64,000 bases of DNA, from positions 1-64,000 of the forward strand of contig CAZFRM010000011.1 of the NCBI GenBank assembly GCA_964521255.1, in the 5' to 3' direction. This document shows positions 27,303 through 36,872 of this stretch, piece by piece (positions within the stretch are counted from its first letter, which is position 1; the number at the start of each line of letters is the position of its first letter). The notes beneath the pieces were generated by a model, which was given only the letters and a program-made list of their open reading frames with translations, ran no database searches and had not been told where the DNA came from. A program made the position numbers and the translations under genes. The stretch comes from ZC4RG29 sp964521255. Lineage in GTDB: Bacteria > Bacteroidota > Bacteroidia > Cytophagales > Cyclobacteriaceae.

Positions 27303-30300
27303 ATGCGTCGTGGCGTGAGCGTGTTATTCTTCACCTTATGCTCCGTGGTGCTTAATGCCCAACCTGCTGAATTTGTCTTTGATCACCTGGGCACAGATGC
27401 AGGTCTTTCCAATCTTGTTGTTACCAGCATTTATCAGGACCATCGCGGATTTATGTGGTTCGGCACATTCTATGGGTTGAACCGGTATGATGGATATGAG
27501 ATCAAAACGTATTTCAACGACCCAAAAGATTCGCTGTCATTAAGCGACAATCGCATCACCTGTATTTTTGAAGATAGCTTTAAAAATCTTTGGGTGGGAA
27601 CGAACCTGGGTGGACTTAACCTGTACGTTCGTGATAAAGACCACTTTATTCAATTTCGTCCAGACGCTAAGGGCAGGCACCGGATCAGCAGTCAGCGGGT
27701 GGAATCAATATTTCAGGATCACAATGGGAATCTTTGGGTGGCAACCAACAATGGCCTGAATTTATTTAACTACAAATCCTTCCAGTTCGAATCATTTTAC
27801 AAAAACGAGTCAGATCCCTCATCCATTAACAACAATTACATTTACGCTATTCTTGAGTATGATCAACGCGAAATATGGATTCTCACCAACGGCAACCAAC
27901 TGAATAAATACAACGGACAGCCTAAAGGTTTTCACAGTTTCACGCTGGACGAACGCGCTCCCGAAGCGTTGAATTCAGCACGATTATTTTTTAAGGATCA
28001 TACTAACAATGTATGGATCGGAACTTTTTATGATGGCTTGCTAAAATATAATGGTGAAGGATTGAGGCAGTACAAAAATGATCCGCAAAATGTGCGGAGC
28101 ATTAGCCATAACCTGGTCAAAGCAGTTTTGCAAGATAGAAATGGTACGATGTGGATCGGCACGGATGGGGGAGGGTTGAATATTTATAATAAACGCTCCG
28201 ATGATTTTCTTCGCATCCAGGCAGATGAAGAAAATCCGGAAAGCCTGAACAGCAATGCAATTTATGCTTTATACGAAGATCGTTCGGGCATCATCTGGAT
28301 TGGAACATTTGGTGGTGGCGTCAATATATATGATCCTAACAAGGCAAGGTTTCTCAATTACTTGCCTGAAGCAAATGATCCCGGCAGCCTGAGTCATAAA
28401 TCTGTACTTGCTTTTCTTGAAGATTCAGACAACAATATATGGATCGGCACTGATGGCGGAGGATTGAATTTGTTTAACCGGAAGACAAATAGTTTCGAGC
28501 ATTTTTTGAATGACCCCAAAGATCCGAACAGTCTTTCATCGAACGTTGTCAAAAGTATTTATCAGGACAGGCGGGGCGTTATCTGGGTAGGAACTTACCT
28601 GGGAGGATTGAACCGGTTTGATCCCATAAAAAGAAAATTCAAGCGCATTGTATCAGATTCAAATGACCCTTCTTCACCGGGCACCTCAATCATCTGGCGT
28701 ATTTATGAAGACAGCCGCGGTAACTTATGGTTAAGCACTCTCGGAAATGGTATTCATATTTATAATCGAACCACGGAAACATTCCGGCATCTTCAACCTT
28801 ATTCGCATAATAATGCATTGAATGATTATAACGTCATTTCATTTCTTGAAGACAGCCAGGGAGAATTTTGGGTGTTGACGGAAGATCAGGGTATTAATAT
28901 TTTTAACTATGATACAGGTTTATTCTCATACCTGCGTCACAACCCGGATGACAGTACATCGCTCAGCAGTGATCATGCATGGGTTATTTTTGAAACCCGG
29001 AAAAAGGAGATCTGGATTGGAACATCGGGAGGGGGACTAAACCGGTTCAATCGCAAGACAAGAACCTTTGATCACTTCACCGTCAAAGATGGTTTGCCCA
29101 GCAATGTTATTACCAACATCATAGAAGATAAATTGGGAAACTTGTGGATTACTACACCCAAAGGTCTGACCCGGATTGACATTAACACGATGACCTGCAA
29201 GAACTTTAATTCGAAAGATGGATTGCAGTCCAATGATTTCAATCTTAATGCTGCGATGGTGTCTGATGCCGGCGAACTTTACTTTGGAGGCTTGCAAGGT
29301 TTCAATGTATTCGATCCTAATGAAATAAGGAATAATCCTTTCATGCCGGATGTAGTGATTACCGGTTTTCAGATTTTCAACAAGCCTGTTCAGCCGGGTG
29401 ATGCAAATGGGATTTTACAAACGCAAATTACGGAGGCTTCCAGGATTGTTATTTCACATAGGGAGTCAGTTATTTCGTTTCGATTCGCTGCGCTTAATTT
29501 CACCTCGCCGGAAAAAAATCAATTTGCCTATAGGCTGGAAGGATTTGAGCAAGATTGGAATGAAGCGGGTGAAAGGAGGGAAGTGACGTACACAAACCTG
29601 GATCCCGGTAAATATACATTTCGGGTGAAGGCTTCCAATAACGATGGATTATGGAATAATGACGGAGCATCACTTCAATTGATTGTTACTCCGCCGTGGT
29701 GGCAAAAACCCTGGTTCAAAGTATTGCTGAGTACTTTTATTATTTTCTCAATAGCCGGCGTTATGCGATTGAGAACCCGCACCATCAGAGAAAAACTCCA
29801 GCACGAGAAAGAACATGCCCTGACCTTGAAGGAAAGCCAGATGAGAGAAGAGCGTCTGCAGCATGAAAAAGCAATGATAGAATTAAGCAAAAGCAAACTG
29901 GAGAACGAGGTGTCGTTCAAAAATTCAGAGCTGGCCTCTACCGTGATGAGTGTTGTCAGGCAAAATGAAACGCTGCTTAAGATCCGGGAAGATATCGACC
30001 ATGCTATTCGTGGAGAAGACAAAGATGCGCTGGTTCGTCATCTGAAAAAGATTGTAAAGACCATTGGTAATGAAGTGAAACCTGACCAGAACTGGAACCA
30101 GTTTGAATTGTTGTTTAACCAGATCCACGAAAATTTTCTTCAGCGTCTTAAAGAGCGGTTTCCTGACCTTACCAGTCGCGACCTGAAATTGTGTGCCTAC
30201 CTGCGAATGAACCTCAACAGCAAAGAGATCGCGCCGCTCCTCAGCCTGTCCATACGTGGTGTGGAAGACTTGCGGTACAGGGTTCGCAAAAAAATGGGTC

Positions 30301-30347
30301 TTGACACTACGGTGAATCTTACGGAATTCATCTTAACCCTTGCATAA
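27303..30347 (+). CDS. Propeller - Y_Y_Y - HTH transmembrane regulator 2
   Basis: 1014 residues when started at the ATG at 27303, which begins a compact signal peptide ending LNAQ; upstream in-frame codons are TTG/ATG with a poor signal. About fourteen regulator-propeller blades of the type GTMWIGTDGGGLNIYN cover residues ~35-680. Then come a Y_Y_Y domain (FAYRLEGFEQDWNEA, LDPGKYTFRVKAS), a membrane helix near 800-820, a coiled coil, and a LuxR-type HTH (LNSKEIAPLLSLSIRGVEDL). It has no kinase domain. It precedes susC on the same strand by 240 bases and is the likely activator of susCD-GH16. Paralogue of regulator 1. Confidence 0.85.
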   Translation: MRRGVSVLFFTLCSVVLNAQPAEFVFDHLGTDAGLSNLVVTSIYQDHRGFMWFGTFYGLNRYDGYEIKTYFNDPKDSLSLSDNRITCIFEDSFKNLWVGTNLGGLNLYVRDKDHFIQFRPDAKGRHRISSQRVESIFQDHNGNLWVATNNGLNLFNYKSFQFESFYKNESDPSSINNNYIYAILEYDQREIWILTNGNQLNKYNGQPKGFHSFTLDERAPEALNSARLFFKDHTNNVWIGTFYDGLLKYNGEGLRQYKNDPQNVRSISHNLVKAVLQDRNGTMWIGTDGGGLNIYNKRSDDFLRIQADEENPESLNSNAIYALYEDRSGIIWIGTFGGGVNIYDPNKARFLNYLPEANDPGSLSHKSVLAFLEDSDNNIWIGTDGGGLNLFNRKTNSFEHFLNDPKDPNSLSSNVVKSIYQDRRGVIWVGTYLGGLNRFDPIKRKFKRIVSDSNDPSSPGTSIIWRIYEDSRGNLWLSTLGNGIHIYNRTTETFRHLQPYSHNNALNDYNVISFLEDSQGEFWVLTEDQGINIFNYDTGLFSYLRHNPDDSTSLSSDHAWVIFETRKKEIWIGTSGGGLNRFNRKTRTFDHFTVKDGLPSNVITNIIEDKLGNLWITTPKGLTRIDINTMTCKNFNSKDGLQSNDFNLNAAMVSDAGELYFGGLQGFNVFDPNEIRNNPFMPDVVITGFQIFNKPVQPGDANGILQTQITEASRIVISHRESVISFRFAALNFTSPEKNQFAYRLEGFEQDWNEAGERREVTYTNLDPGKYTFRVKASNNDGLWNNDGASLQLIVTPPWWQKPWFKVLLSTFIIFSIAGVMRLRTRTIREKLQHEKEHALTLKESQMREERLQHEKAMIELSKSKLENEVSFKNSELASTVMSVVRQNETLLKIREDIDHAIRGEDKDALVRHLKKIVKTIGNEVKPDQNWNQFELLFNQIHENFLQRLKERFPDLTSRDLKLCAYLRMNLNSKEIAPLLSLSIRGVEDLRYRVRKKMGLDTTVNLTEFILTLA

Positions 30348-30468
30348 CAAGCCAGGAACCGAGATCGTTTCCGGTCAATCAAATTTCTGATTATCAGTAC
30401 CAACCGGACTTCTGACGTAGTTCTGACGAGATTCTTTTTTGAGTTGCAGTAATTGAACCGTAGTCCAT

Positions 30469-30502
30469 TTTTTCTTCTCACTGGCTGTTCCACCTAGTTT
30501 TG
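30469..30502 (+). promoter_or_regulatory. Candidate Bacteroidota-type promoter for susC
   Basis: TAGTTTTG at 30495-30502 matches the Bacteroidota -7 consensus TAnnTTTG, with a T-run about 20 bases upstream in place of the -33 element. It lies 86 bases before the susC start. The match is by eye only, and the -33 half is weak. Confidence 0.3.
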
Positions 30503-30587
30503 ATCTAACCGTAAACGATTGTTCGATCGAATGTATCGAAACCCTTTGCGGGAGAACTAAATAACTAAAAACCTAAAGTTTAACCTT

Positions 30588-33500
30588 ATGGATGAATCTC
30601 TACTGAAAGGAGCAATGCATCTCAGGTACGCGCTGGTACTATTCCTCGCTTTAACCTGTAGCCTGACATATGCTCAGAAATCTCAGATTACCGGAACAGT
30701 CCAGGATGAACAGTCCGGGGATGTTTTACCGGGTGTCAATGTACTTATCAAGGGAACCGCACAAGGGACAGTAACCGACAGCGATGGTAAGTATACCATT
30801 GCTGCTGACGAAAACGAGACATTGGTCTTTTCTTTTGTTGGTTATGCGAACAAAGAAATAATCGTTGCTGGTCAAACAGTAATTAATGTTTCTCTTCTCC
30901 TCGACATAACCTCGCTTGAAGAAATTGTCGTGATCGGTTATGGCGAACAGAAGAAGAGCCTTACTACCGGAGCCATTTCTTCTATAAAGTCTGACGAATT
31001 GAAAACGGTATCATTCAGTCGTGTCGATCAGGCTTTGCAGGGAAGAACTGCCGGTGTGAACATTACACCCAACTCCGGTTCACCCGGTGCAGGAACAAAG
31101 ATTCGCATTCGCGGAACCTCCTCTAACGGTAACTCTGATCCGCTGTATATCATCGATGGTGTGCGTACCGGAGCAGGAGGCATGGACTATCTTAGCCCGA
31201 ACGAAATTGCCTCGATCGAAGTGTTGAAAGACGCTGCCTCTGCCGCTATCTACGGAGCAGAAGGTGCGAATGGGGTAATCATCATTACCACTAAAAAGGG
31301 TAAGGCGGATGTGTCTGAAATATCTTATAGCGCTCAATTCGGACAGCAATCGGTAAGTCCCGATCTGATGAAGATGATGAGCGCTTCGCAGTATCAGCAA
31401 TACTTGCAGGAAGCCGGAACCCCCGGAGCGCCAACCGCTGCTGATGTTACCGATCCAAACGGAACGAATTGGTTTGATGAGTTATTTGCATCGGCGCCCA
31501 TGCAGAATCACGCGTTGACGCTGAGCGGTGGCACGGATAGGCTATCTTATTTTCTTGGAGGAACATACTACACACAGGAAGGTGTTGCCGGTGGCGATAA
31601 GTCCAGGTTCAAGCGCTACACGCTTCGTTTGAATACCAGCTACAAAATACGTGAATGGTTAACGGTAGGTGAAAATTTCTCTTATACCAACCTGAATCGC
31701 CGGGGTATCTCGGAAGATACAGAGTTCGGTTCATTGGTGGGAAGCGCACTTGCATTGGATCCTTTAACACCGGTTATTTATACAAATAATAATTATCCTC
31801 CTCATTTTATCACGGCCTTCAATGGCACTACTCCCGGTGGAACGCCAATAGGTCCACTGTTAGCTACGGATAAGGATGGCAACTACTACGGGATTTCAAA
31901 CTGGGTGAAAGGCGAATTCGGAAACCCGCTGGCCAGGGTTGACCTGGAAAGAGGCGAAACCATTCAGAACAAAGTGCTCGGGAATGTATATGCTGAAATT
32001 ACACCCGCTTCCGGTTTGAAATTCACTACACGTTTTGGATTGGATGCGGCGTTTCAACGCTTGCACGACTGGTCACCAACCTTCTGGTTTTCCAGCGAAA
32101 GCCTTAATACAATTGCTACCGGTAATGATACCTGGGAACAATGGTTTACCTGGCAGTGGGAAAATTTTGCTACTTACGACAAGTTCATCGGCGATCACCA
32201 TTTCACTTTACTCGCGGGTGGATCAATGCAGAAGTACACGTATAACAATTTGAACGGGCGCTATTCTGGTTTGTTCCGTGAAGAAGACAAGTGGTCGTAT
32301 GCTGATTATGTTCCGGATACAGAAGATCGCATTGGAGGCCGGCCGGAATATCGTTCGCTCGCTTCTTTCTTCGGAAGGTTATCGTATGATTACAAAGGTA
32401 AATACCTTTTCAACGCAACCGTACGCCGCGATGGTTCTTCTATGTTGGCTGAAGGTAATCAATGGGGAGTATTCCCTTCTGTATCTGCCGGCTGGATAAT
32501 TACCGGTGAAGATTTCTTCCCGGAGAATGTAACGAAAGTGGTTAGTCATTTGAAGCTGCGTGCAAGCTGGGGACAAAACGGAAGTCTTGGCGCATTGTCT
32601 CCCGGGCAATGGCAGGCAGCCATTTCAACAGATGTGGGCGGTGTTATAAGATATCCCGGTTCTGATGGTACTTACCTGGAAGGTGCGGCGCCAACTAACC
32701 TGCCTAACCCTGATCTGACCTGGGAAACCAGTGAACAGTTTGATATCGGTGCAGACTTCAGATTCTTCAATGATAGGCTTACGCTGACAGTTGATTATTT
32801 CAACAAGAAGACCAAGGATCTTATTACTCCCGGTTCTCCTCCGTTGTTTGCCGGAAATTCTCTTCCTTTCTTTAACGGTGGCAACGTTGAGAACAAAGGT
32901 TTTGAATTTGAAATTGGTTACAACAGTAATTCAAGCAAAGCATTTCAATATGGTATCTCCGCTAACCTGACAACCATCGACAATGTGGTTACTTACCTTG
33001 ATCCTAATGTTCCCAACATTAACGGTGTGAACGTTGGTACAAGCTGGTCAGGTGCAACGCAGTTCAAAAAAGGCTACCCGATCTGGTATTTTAACGGATA
33101 CAAAACTGACGGTATCTTCCAGAACCAGGCACAGATCGATGCCTATCTTGCCGATGGTTTAACCGGATATTCACCACAACCCGGTGACCCGATCATTGTG
33201 AATACGAACGGTGATAACCAGATTTCACCTGCCGATCAAACGTATATCGGAAGCCCTTTCCCTGATTTCTATTTTGGCACACGCCTCAACATGAGCTACA
33301 AAGGATTCGACTTCCTGGTGTTCGTTCAGGGACAGATTGGAAATGATATTCTTATGGGCTTCAACCGTACCGATAGGGCTACCGCTAATAAGCCTGCTTT
33401 CTTTTATGAAGATCGCTGGACAGGCGAAGGTTCAACAAATTCATGGTTCAGACCTAACACCAGCGGTACGTTTGTCTACAGCAGCGACTTCATGATCTTT

Positions 33501-33743
33501 GATGGTTCGTATGCCCGTGTTCGTCAGATGCAGTTGGGTTACACACTGCCTAATTCACTGGGAGAAAAACTTAAGGTAAGAAATGCGCGCTTCTATGTGT
33601 CGCTGGATAATTTCTTTACGTTCACGAATTACCCGGGTATGGATCCTGAAGCCGGAAGTGGTAACGACAGAAGCCAGGGTATAGATCGTGGAGTTTATCC
33701 TGTTCCGAGAACAGTTTTAGGTGGTTTCTCACTCACTTTCTAA
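30588..33743 (+). CDS. susC: SusC/RagA-type TonB-linked outer-membrane transporter
   Basis: A 1051-residue SusC-type importer. Signal peptide ends TYAQ. It has a CarboxypepD_reg-like domain (about residues 30-115; ITGTVQDEQSGDVLPGVNVL), a TonB-box/plug start (LEEIVVIGYGEQKKSLTTGAI), plug motifs RIRGTSSNGNSDPLYIIDG and DAASAAIYGAEGANGVII, and a barrel ending in GGFSLTF. With SusD it imports oligosaccharides through the outer membrane. Context (GH16, GH128, GH5) suggests beta-1,3-gluco-oligosaccharides. susD follows 10 bases later, so the pair is one transcription unit. Confidence 0.95.
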   Translation: MDESLLKGAMHLRYALVLFLALTCSLTYAQKSQITGTVQDEQSGDVLPGVNVLIKGTAQGTVTDSDGKYTIAADENETLVFSFVGYANKEIIVAGQTVINVSLLLDITSLEEIVVIGYGEQKKSLTTGAISSIKSDELKTVSFSRVDQALQGRTAGVNITPNSGSPGAGTKIRIRGTSSNGNSDPLYIIDGVRTGAGGMDYLSPNEIASIEVLKDAASAAIYGAEGANGVIIITTKKGKADVSEISYSAQFGQQSVSPDLMKMMSASQYQQYLQEAGTPGAPTAADVTDPNGTNWFDELFASAPMQNHALTLSGGTDRLSYFLGGTYYTQEGVAGGDKSRFKRYTLRLNTSYKIREWLTVGENFSYTNLNRRGISEDTEFGSLVGSALALDPLTPVIYTNNNYPPHFITAFNGTTPGGTPIGPLLATDKDGNYYGISNWVKGEFGNPLARVDLERGETIQNKVLGNVYAEITPASGLKFTTRFGLDAAFQRLHDWSPTFWFSSESLNTIATGNDTWEQWFTWQWENFATYDKFIGDHHFTLLAGGSMQKYTYNNLNGRYSGLFREEDKWSYADYVPDTEDRIGGRPEYRSLASFFGRLSYDYKGKYLFNATVRRDGSSMLAEGNQWGVFPSVSAGWIITGEDFFPENVTKVVSHLKLRASWGQNGSLGALSPGQWQAAISTDVGGVIRYPGSDGTYLEGAAPTNLPNPDLTWETSEQFDIGADFRFFNDRLTLTVDYFNKKTKDLITPGSPPLFAGNSLPFFNGGNVENKGFEFEIGYNSNSSKAFQYGISANLTTIDNVVTYLDPNVPNINGVNVGTSWSGATQFKKGYPIWYFNGYKTDGIFQNQAQIDAYLADGLTGYSPQPGDPIIVNTNGDNQISPADQTYIGSPFPDFYFGTRLNMSYKGFDFLVFVQGQIGNDILMGFNRTDRATANKPAFFYEDRWTGEGSTNSWFRPNTSGTFVYSSDFMIFDGSYARVRQMQLGYTLPNSLGEKLKVRNARFYVSLDNFFTFTNYPGMDPEAGSGNDRSQGIDRGVYPVPRTVLGGFSLTF

Positions 33744-33753
33744 TTGTCAAAAC

Positions 33754-35271
33754 ATGAAAAGAATATTTTTAAAAAGTATAATAGCCTTAACGAGCCTGGT
33801 GGCCGTTACTGCTTGTGATGATTTTCTGCAACAGGAAGTACCTGGCAAATATTCCGAAGAAGATTTCTACAAAACGGATGATGATGCCAACCTTGCTGTG
33901 ACTGCCATTTACGACATCCTTTCAGCGCACTACAATACCAACTGGGCAAGTATGTACGTTGTAAAGACCATGCTCTCTGATGAAAGCAATGCCGGTGGAA
34001 GCAACGATGGTGATCAGGTTGGATACCAAAACCTGGATGACTTCACCACAGATTCACAAAATGATAAAGTGAGAGATGTATGGTCGCAATCCTATGTCGC
34101 CATTTATCGTGCGAATAAAGTTGTGAATAAAATGGAGGGCGGAAGTGATTTCCAGAACCGGTTGCTTGCAGAAGCAAAAACACTTCGTGCCCTGGCATAC
34201 TTCGACCTGGTAACGCTCTGGGGCGGTGTGCCTCTTATCCTGGAAGATGTTCCACCCAGTAACTACACCAGTACGGTACGCGCAAGTGTTGATGATATCT
34301 ACGCGCAAATTGAAAAAGATCTCACGGAAGCTATACTGGTGTTACCGGTAAAGAGTGCATATTCAACGTCCGACAAATTCAGGGTTTCCAAAGGTACGGC
34401 ACAGGCATTGCTTGGTAAAGCTCACCTGTACCAGGAAGAATGGTCTGACGCTATTACACAATTTAATGCCGTCATTTCATCAAATGAGTATGACCTGGCG
34501 TCTTCTGTCGAGTCGGTCTTTTCAAAAGAAGGAGAGTTTGGAATTGAATCCATCTTCGAGATTTCTTTTACTCCCAGTGAAGGCTATGACTGGGGTAATT
34601 TCCCCTGGGGAGGCAAACCTGAAAGCAATATCCATATTCAATTGATGGGACCGAGAGCTGACTTTTATACACCCGCGCCCGGTGACTCTCTCATTGGTGG
34701 TTGGGGCTTTAATGTGCCAACGCAAAAAATGAACGATGCTTTCGTTAACGCCGGAGATGTTAACCGGAGGAGAGTATCAATGATGTCTGAAGTTGAACTG
34801 GAAGCAGCCGGAGGAAACTGGAGCACAGATGATGCCTGGGATTTCGAAGGATACTTTCAGCGCAAATATGGATCATTCGCCCCAAACACCGGAGGGCCTA
34901 TAGGCGAACTTAACTATGGAACGAACTTCAGGCTTATTCGCTATGCCGATGTTCTCCTGATGGCAGCTGAAGCGTATTACCGCAATGGTGATGAAGCTAC
35001 TTCACGCGAATATCTTAATGCGGTTAGACAGCGTGAGGGAACGGCTCTCCCGGTGATAAGTCCGGCCGGTAACGCTTTGTTTGAAGCTATCGTTCTGGAA
35101 CGCCAGCTTGAGCTTGCCTTTGAAGGCCACAGATTCCTGGATCTTGTTCGCTGGGGCAGAGCTTCTGCGGAATTAGCACCCCTGGGATTTGTTGCCGGAA
35201 AGAATGAGCTGTTGCCTGTTCCTATTAACGATGTACGAACCGCCGGATTAGAACAAAATCCATTGTACTAA
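33754..35271 (+). CDS. susD: SusD/RagB-type glycan-binding lipoprotein
   Basis: A 505-residue surface lipoprotein with signal sequence and lipobox TACDDF (Cys near 21). The start at 33754 is chosen because the upstream in-frame GTG (33721) lies inside susC. SusD features: N-terminal EDFYKTDDDANLAVTAIYD, TPR-like helices (LLAEAKTLRALAYFDLVTLWGG), and C-terminal ERQLELAFEGHRFLDLVRWG and NELLPVPINDV. It captures glycans and closes over SusC. A hairpin terminator follows. Confidence 0.95.
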   Translation: MKRIFLKSIIALTSLVAVTACDDFLQQEVPGKYSEEDFYKTDDDANLAVTAIYDILSAHYNTNWASMYVVKTMLSDESNAGGSNDGDQVGYQNLDDFTTDSQNDKVRDVWSQSYVAIYRANKVVNKMEGGSDFQNRLLAEAKTLRALAYFDLVTLWGGVPLILEDVPPSNYTSTVRASVDDIYAQIEKDLTEAILVLPVKSAYSTSDKFRVSKGTAQALLGKAHLYQEEWSDAITQFNAVISSNEYDLASSVESVFSKEGEFGIESIFEISFTPSEGYDWGNFPWGGKPESNIHIQLMGPRADFYTPAPGDSLIGGWGFNVPTQKMNDAFVNAGDVNRRRVSMMSEVELEAAGGNWSTDDAWDFEGYFQRKYGSFAPNTGGPIGELNYGTNFRLIRYADVLLMAAEAYYRNGDEATSREYLNAVRQREGTALPVISPAGNALFEAIVLERQLELAFEGHRFLDLVRWGRASAELAPLGFVAGKNELLPVPINDVRTAGLEQNPLY

Positions 35272-35302
35272 TAGCGAGTGTATTGTTGTTTTGTAAATAA
35301 AT

Positions 35303-35340
35303 GCAGCAGTTTACAGCAATGTGAATTGCTGCTTTATTTT
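35303..35340 (+). terminator. Hairpin terminator after susD
   Basis: A stem GCAGCA/TGCTGC (35303-35308 with 35327-35332), followed by tttatttt. It ends the susCD transcript before the GH16 gene, unless read through. Confidence 0.55.
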
Positions 35341-35368
35341 AGTAACACATGAAATAGTTAAATTCAAA

Positions 35369-35458
35369 ATATCACTAATGCCTGACTAAAAATAAAGAAA
35401 CATCAAGAAAATCAAGGGATTGAAACGAATGCTACATTTTAGTCCGGACAACAATATC
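35369..35458. repeat. MITE-like repeat, complete copy with inverted ends
   Basis: About 90 bases. The left end atatcactaatgcctgacta is the imperfect inverse of the right end ttttagtccggacaacaata (core TGxCCxGACTAAAA). The middle 28 bases (35392-35419) are identical to 103-130. It has no coding capacity. It lies between susD and the GH16 gene and looks like a small non-autonomous transposon. Confidence 0.55.
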
Positions 35459-35485
35459 AAAATGTACTACCTTTAAATTTGAATA

Positions 35486-36346
35486 ATGAAAATGCTAACG
35501 AATTTTTTCCTTGTCTTCTCCAGCTTTCTTTGTTGCTGTGGATCCGATAATGATGAGCGGGCTGATCCTAAACCGGTACCTGTTAAACCTGCACCGGTTG
35601 ATAAGAGCTGGACGTTTGAAACAACTCCAGTGTGGTTCGATGAATTTGACTATGAAGGTAAACCCGATCCGTCTAAATGGGGATATGATATTGGCGGGCA
35701 CGGTTGGGGAAATAATGAATTGCAATATTACACTAACGATATAAAAAATGCTTCAGTAGCAGACGACAAGCTAACCATTACTGCCATACGCGAAACAACA
35801 GGGGGGAAGGAGTATTCTTCCGCACGGCTTATATCAAAGAATAAGGGTGATTTTTTGTACGGCAGATTTGAAATAAAAGCTAAACTTCCCACCGGCAAAG
35901 GTACCTGGCCGGCTATTTGGATGTTGCCCACCGATTGGGTTTATGGCGATTGGCCAAAGTCAGGTGAAATAGATATCATGGAACATGTAGGGTATGATCA
36001 GAACCGGGTTCACATCACCGTTCATACGGAAGCTTACAATCATGGCATTGGTACACAAGTGGGAAAGAACAAGGTTATCGCTACTGCCAGCACTGAATTT
36101 CATCTCTACCGTGTAGACTGGACGCCTTACGCCATACGCGGATATATTGATGATGTAAAAATATTTGAATTCATTAACCAGGGAAAAGGATATACCGCCT
36201 GGCCATTTGACAAACGATTTCATTTTCTGATGAATATTGCTGTTGGTGGTAACTGGGGAGGAGCGCAAGGTGTAGATACCGATATCTGGCCGCAATCTAT
36301 GGAAGTTGACTATGTTCGGGTGTATAAAATGATTGATCAACCATAG
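35486..36346 (+). CDS. GH16 beta-1,3-glucanase (laminarinase-like) lipoprotein
   Basis: A 286-residue lipoprotein with a Cys cluster at the end of the signal sequence (SFLCCCGSDND). The GH16 jelly roll has the catalytic GEIDIMEHVG motif near residues 159-168, whose two Glu are nucleophile and acid/base, plus WPAIWMLPTD and the upstream GHGWGNNELQYYTN. The family member type with the extra Met (EIDIME) is laminarinase/beta-1,3(4)-glucanase-like. No CBM or sorting domain; membrane-attached rather than secreted by T9SS. It defines, with GH128, the beta-1,3-glucan character of the locus. Confidence 0.9.
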   Translation: MKMLTNFFLVFSSFLCCCGSDNDERADPKPVPVKPAPVDKSWTFETTPVWFDEFDYEGKPDPSKWGYDIGGHGWGNNELQYYTNDIKNASVADDKLTITAIRETTGGKEYSSARLISKNKGDFLYGRFEIKAKLPTGKGTWPAIWMLPTDWVYGDWPKSGEIDIMEHVGYDQNRVHITVHTEAYNHGIGTQVGKNKVIATASTEFHLYRVDWTPYAIRGYIDDVKIFEFINQGKGYTAWPFDKRFHFLMNIAVGGNWGGAQGVDTDIWPQSMEVDYVRVYKMIDQP

Positions 36347-36383
36347 GTTCACCGTTCAATGTCATTAAGTTAAGCGCCACCAC

Positions 36384-36466
36384 ACGCCCTCTAACTCCCT
36401 AAAGCCTGCCTGCCGGCAAAAGGCAGGGGAGAACCACAGCGCGCTGGCCCTTTAGGGATAGGGCGT
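36384..36466. terminator. Long inverted repeat between convergent genes
   Basis: ACGCCCT...CCCTAAAG on the left pairs with CTTTAGGG..AGGGCGT on the right, enclosing a REP-like palindrome (36405-36427, cctgcctgccgg...ggcagg). It lies between the GH16 gene and a gene on the other strand and could act as a two-way terminator. The nested palindrome again looks like an insertion. Confidence 0.5.
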
Positions 36467-36596
36467 GCGAGGGCTGTATTCCTCTTAACTAAATAGCATT
36501 GAGTCACCGTTAACGGGATGATTGTCAACAGAGGGTTTGCCTGATTCGCAGACCTTTACGATATACTTACGATTTACAGATTAACAAGAAAGGAAA

Positions 36597-36872
36597 TTAC
36601 GCAGAGCGTCTGTGGTCAAAGCGCTCTTCATCTTTCTCAAGCTTAAAGAGAATGCTGGCACAAAGATCGTCAAGGGGTCTTCTTAAATCGTCTCTTTGGC
36701 GGATTGTAACTCCTTCAACAAGCAGTTCAACTTCTTCTAGTTTCTGGATGTACCAATACAGATCCACATCCACAGGAATGCGCAACTCACCCTGACGGAT
36801 GTCCAGGTGAATGATCAATTTCTCCATACGTTTGATCAGTACGTTGTACTGATTCCTTTCCTCTTTAGACAC
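36597..36872 (-). CDS. Small helical protein of unknown function
   Basis: A 91-residue soluble, mostly helical, charged protein (MSKEERNQYNVLIKRMEKL at the start, basic ending FDHRRSA). It has no cysteine, no signal and no membrane segment. I do not recognise a family. Its length, composition and lack of a better frame on the other strand support coding. It is monocistronic, between the glucan locus and the sirtuin gene. Confidence 0.55.
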   Translation of the reverse strand: MSKEERNQYNVLIKRMEKLIIHLDIRQGELRIPVDVDLYWYIQKLEEVELLVEGVTIRQRDDLRRPLDDLCASILFKLEKDEERFDHRRSA

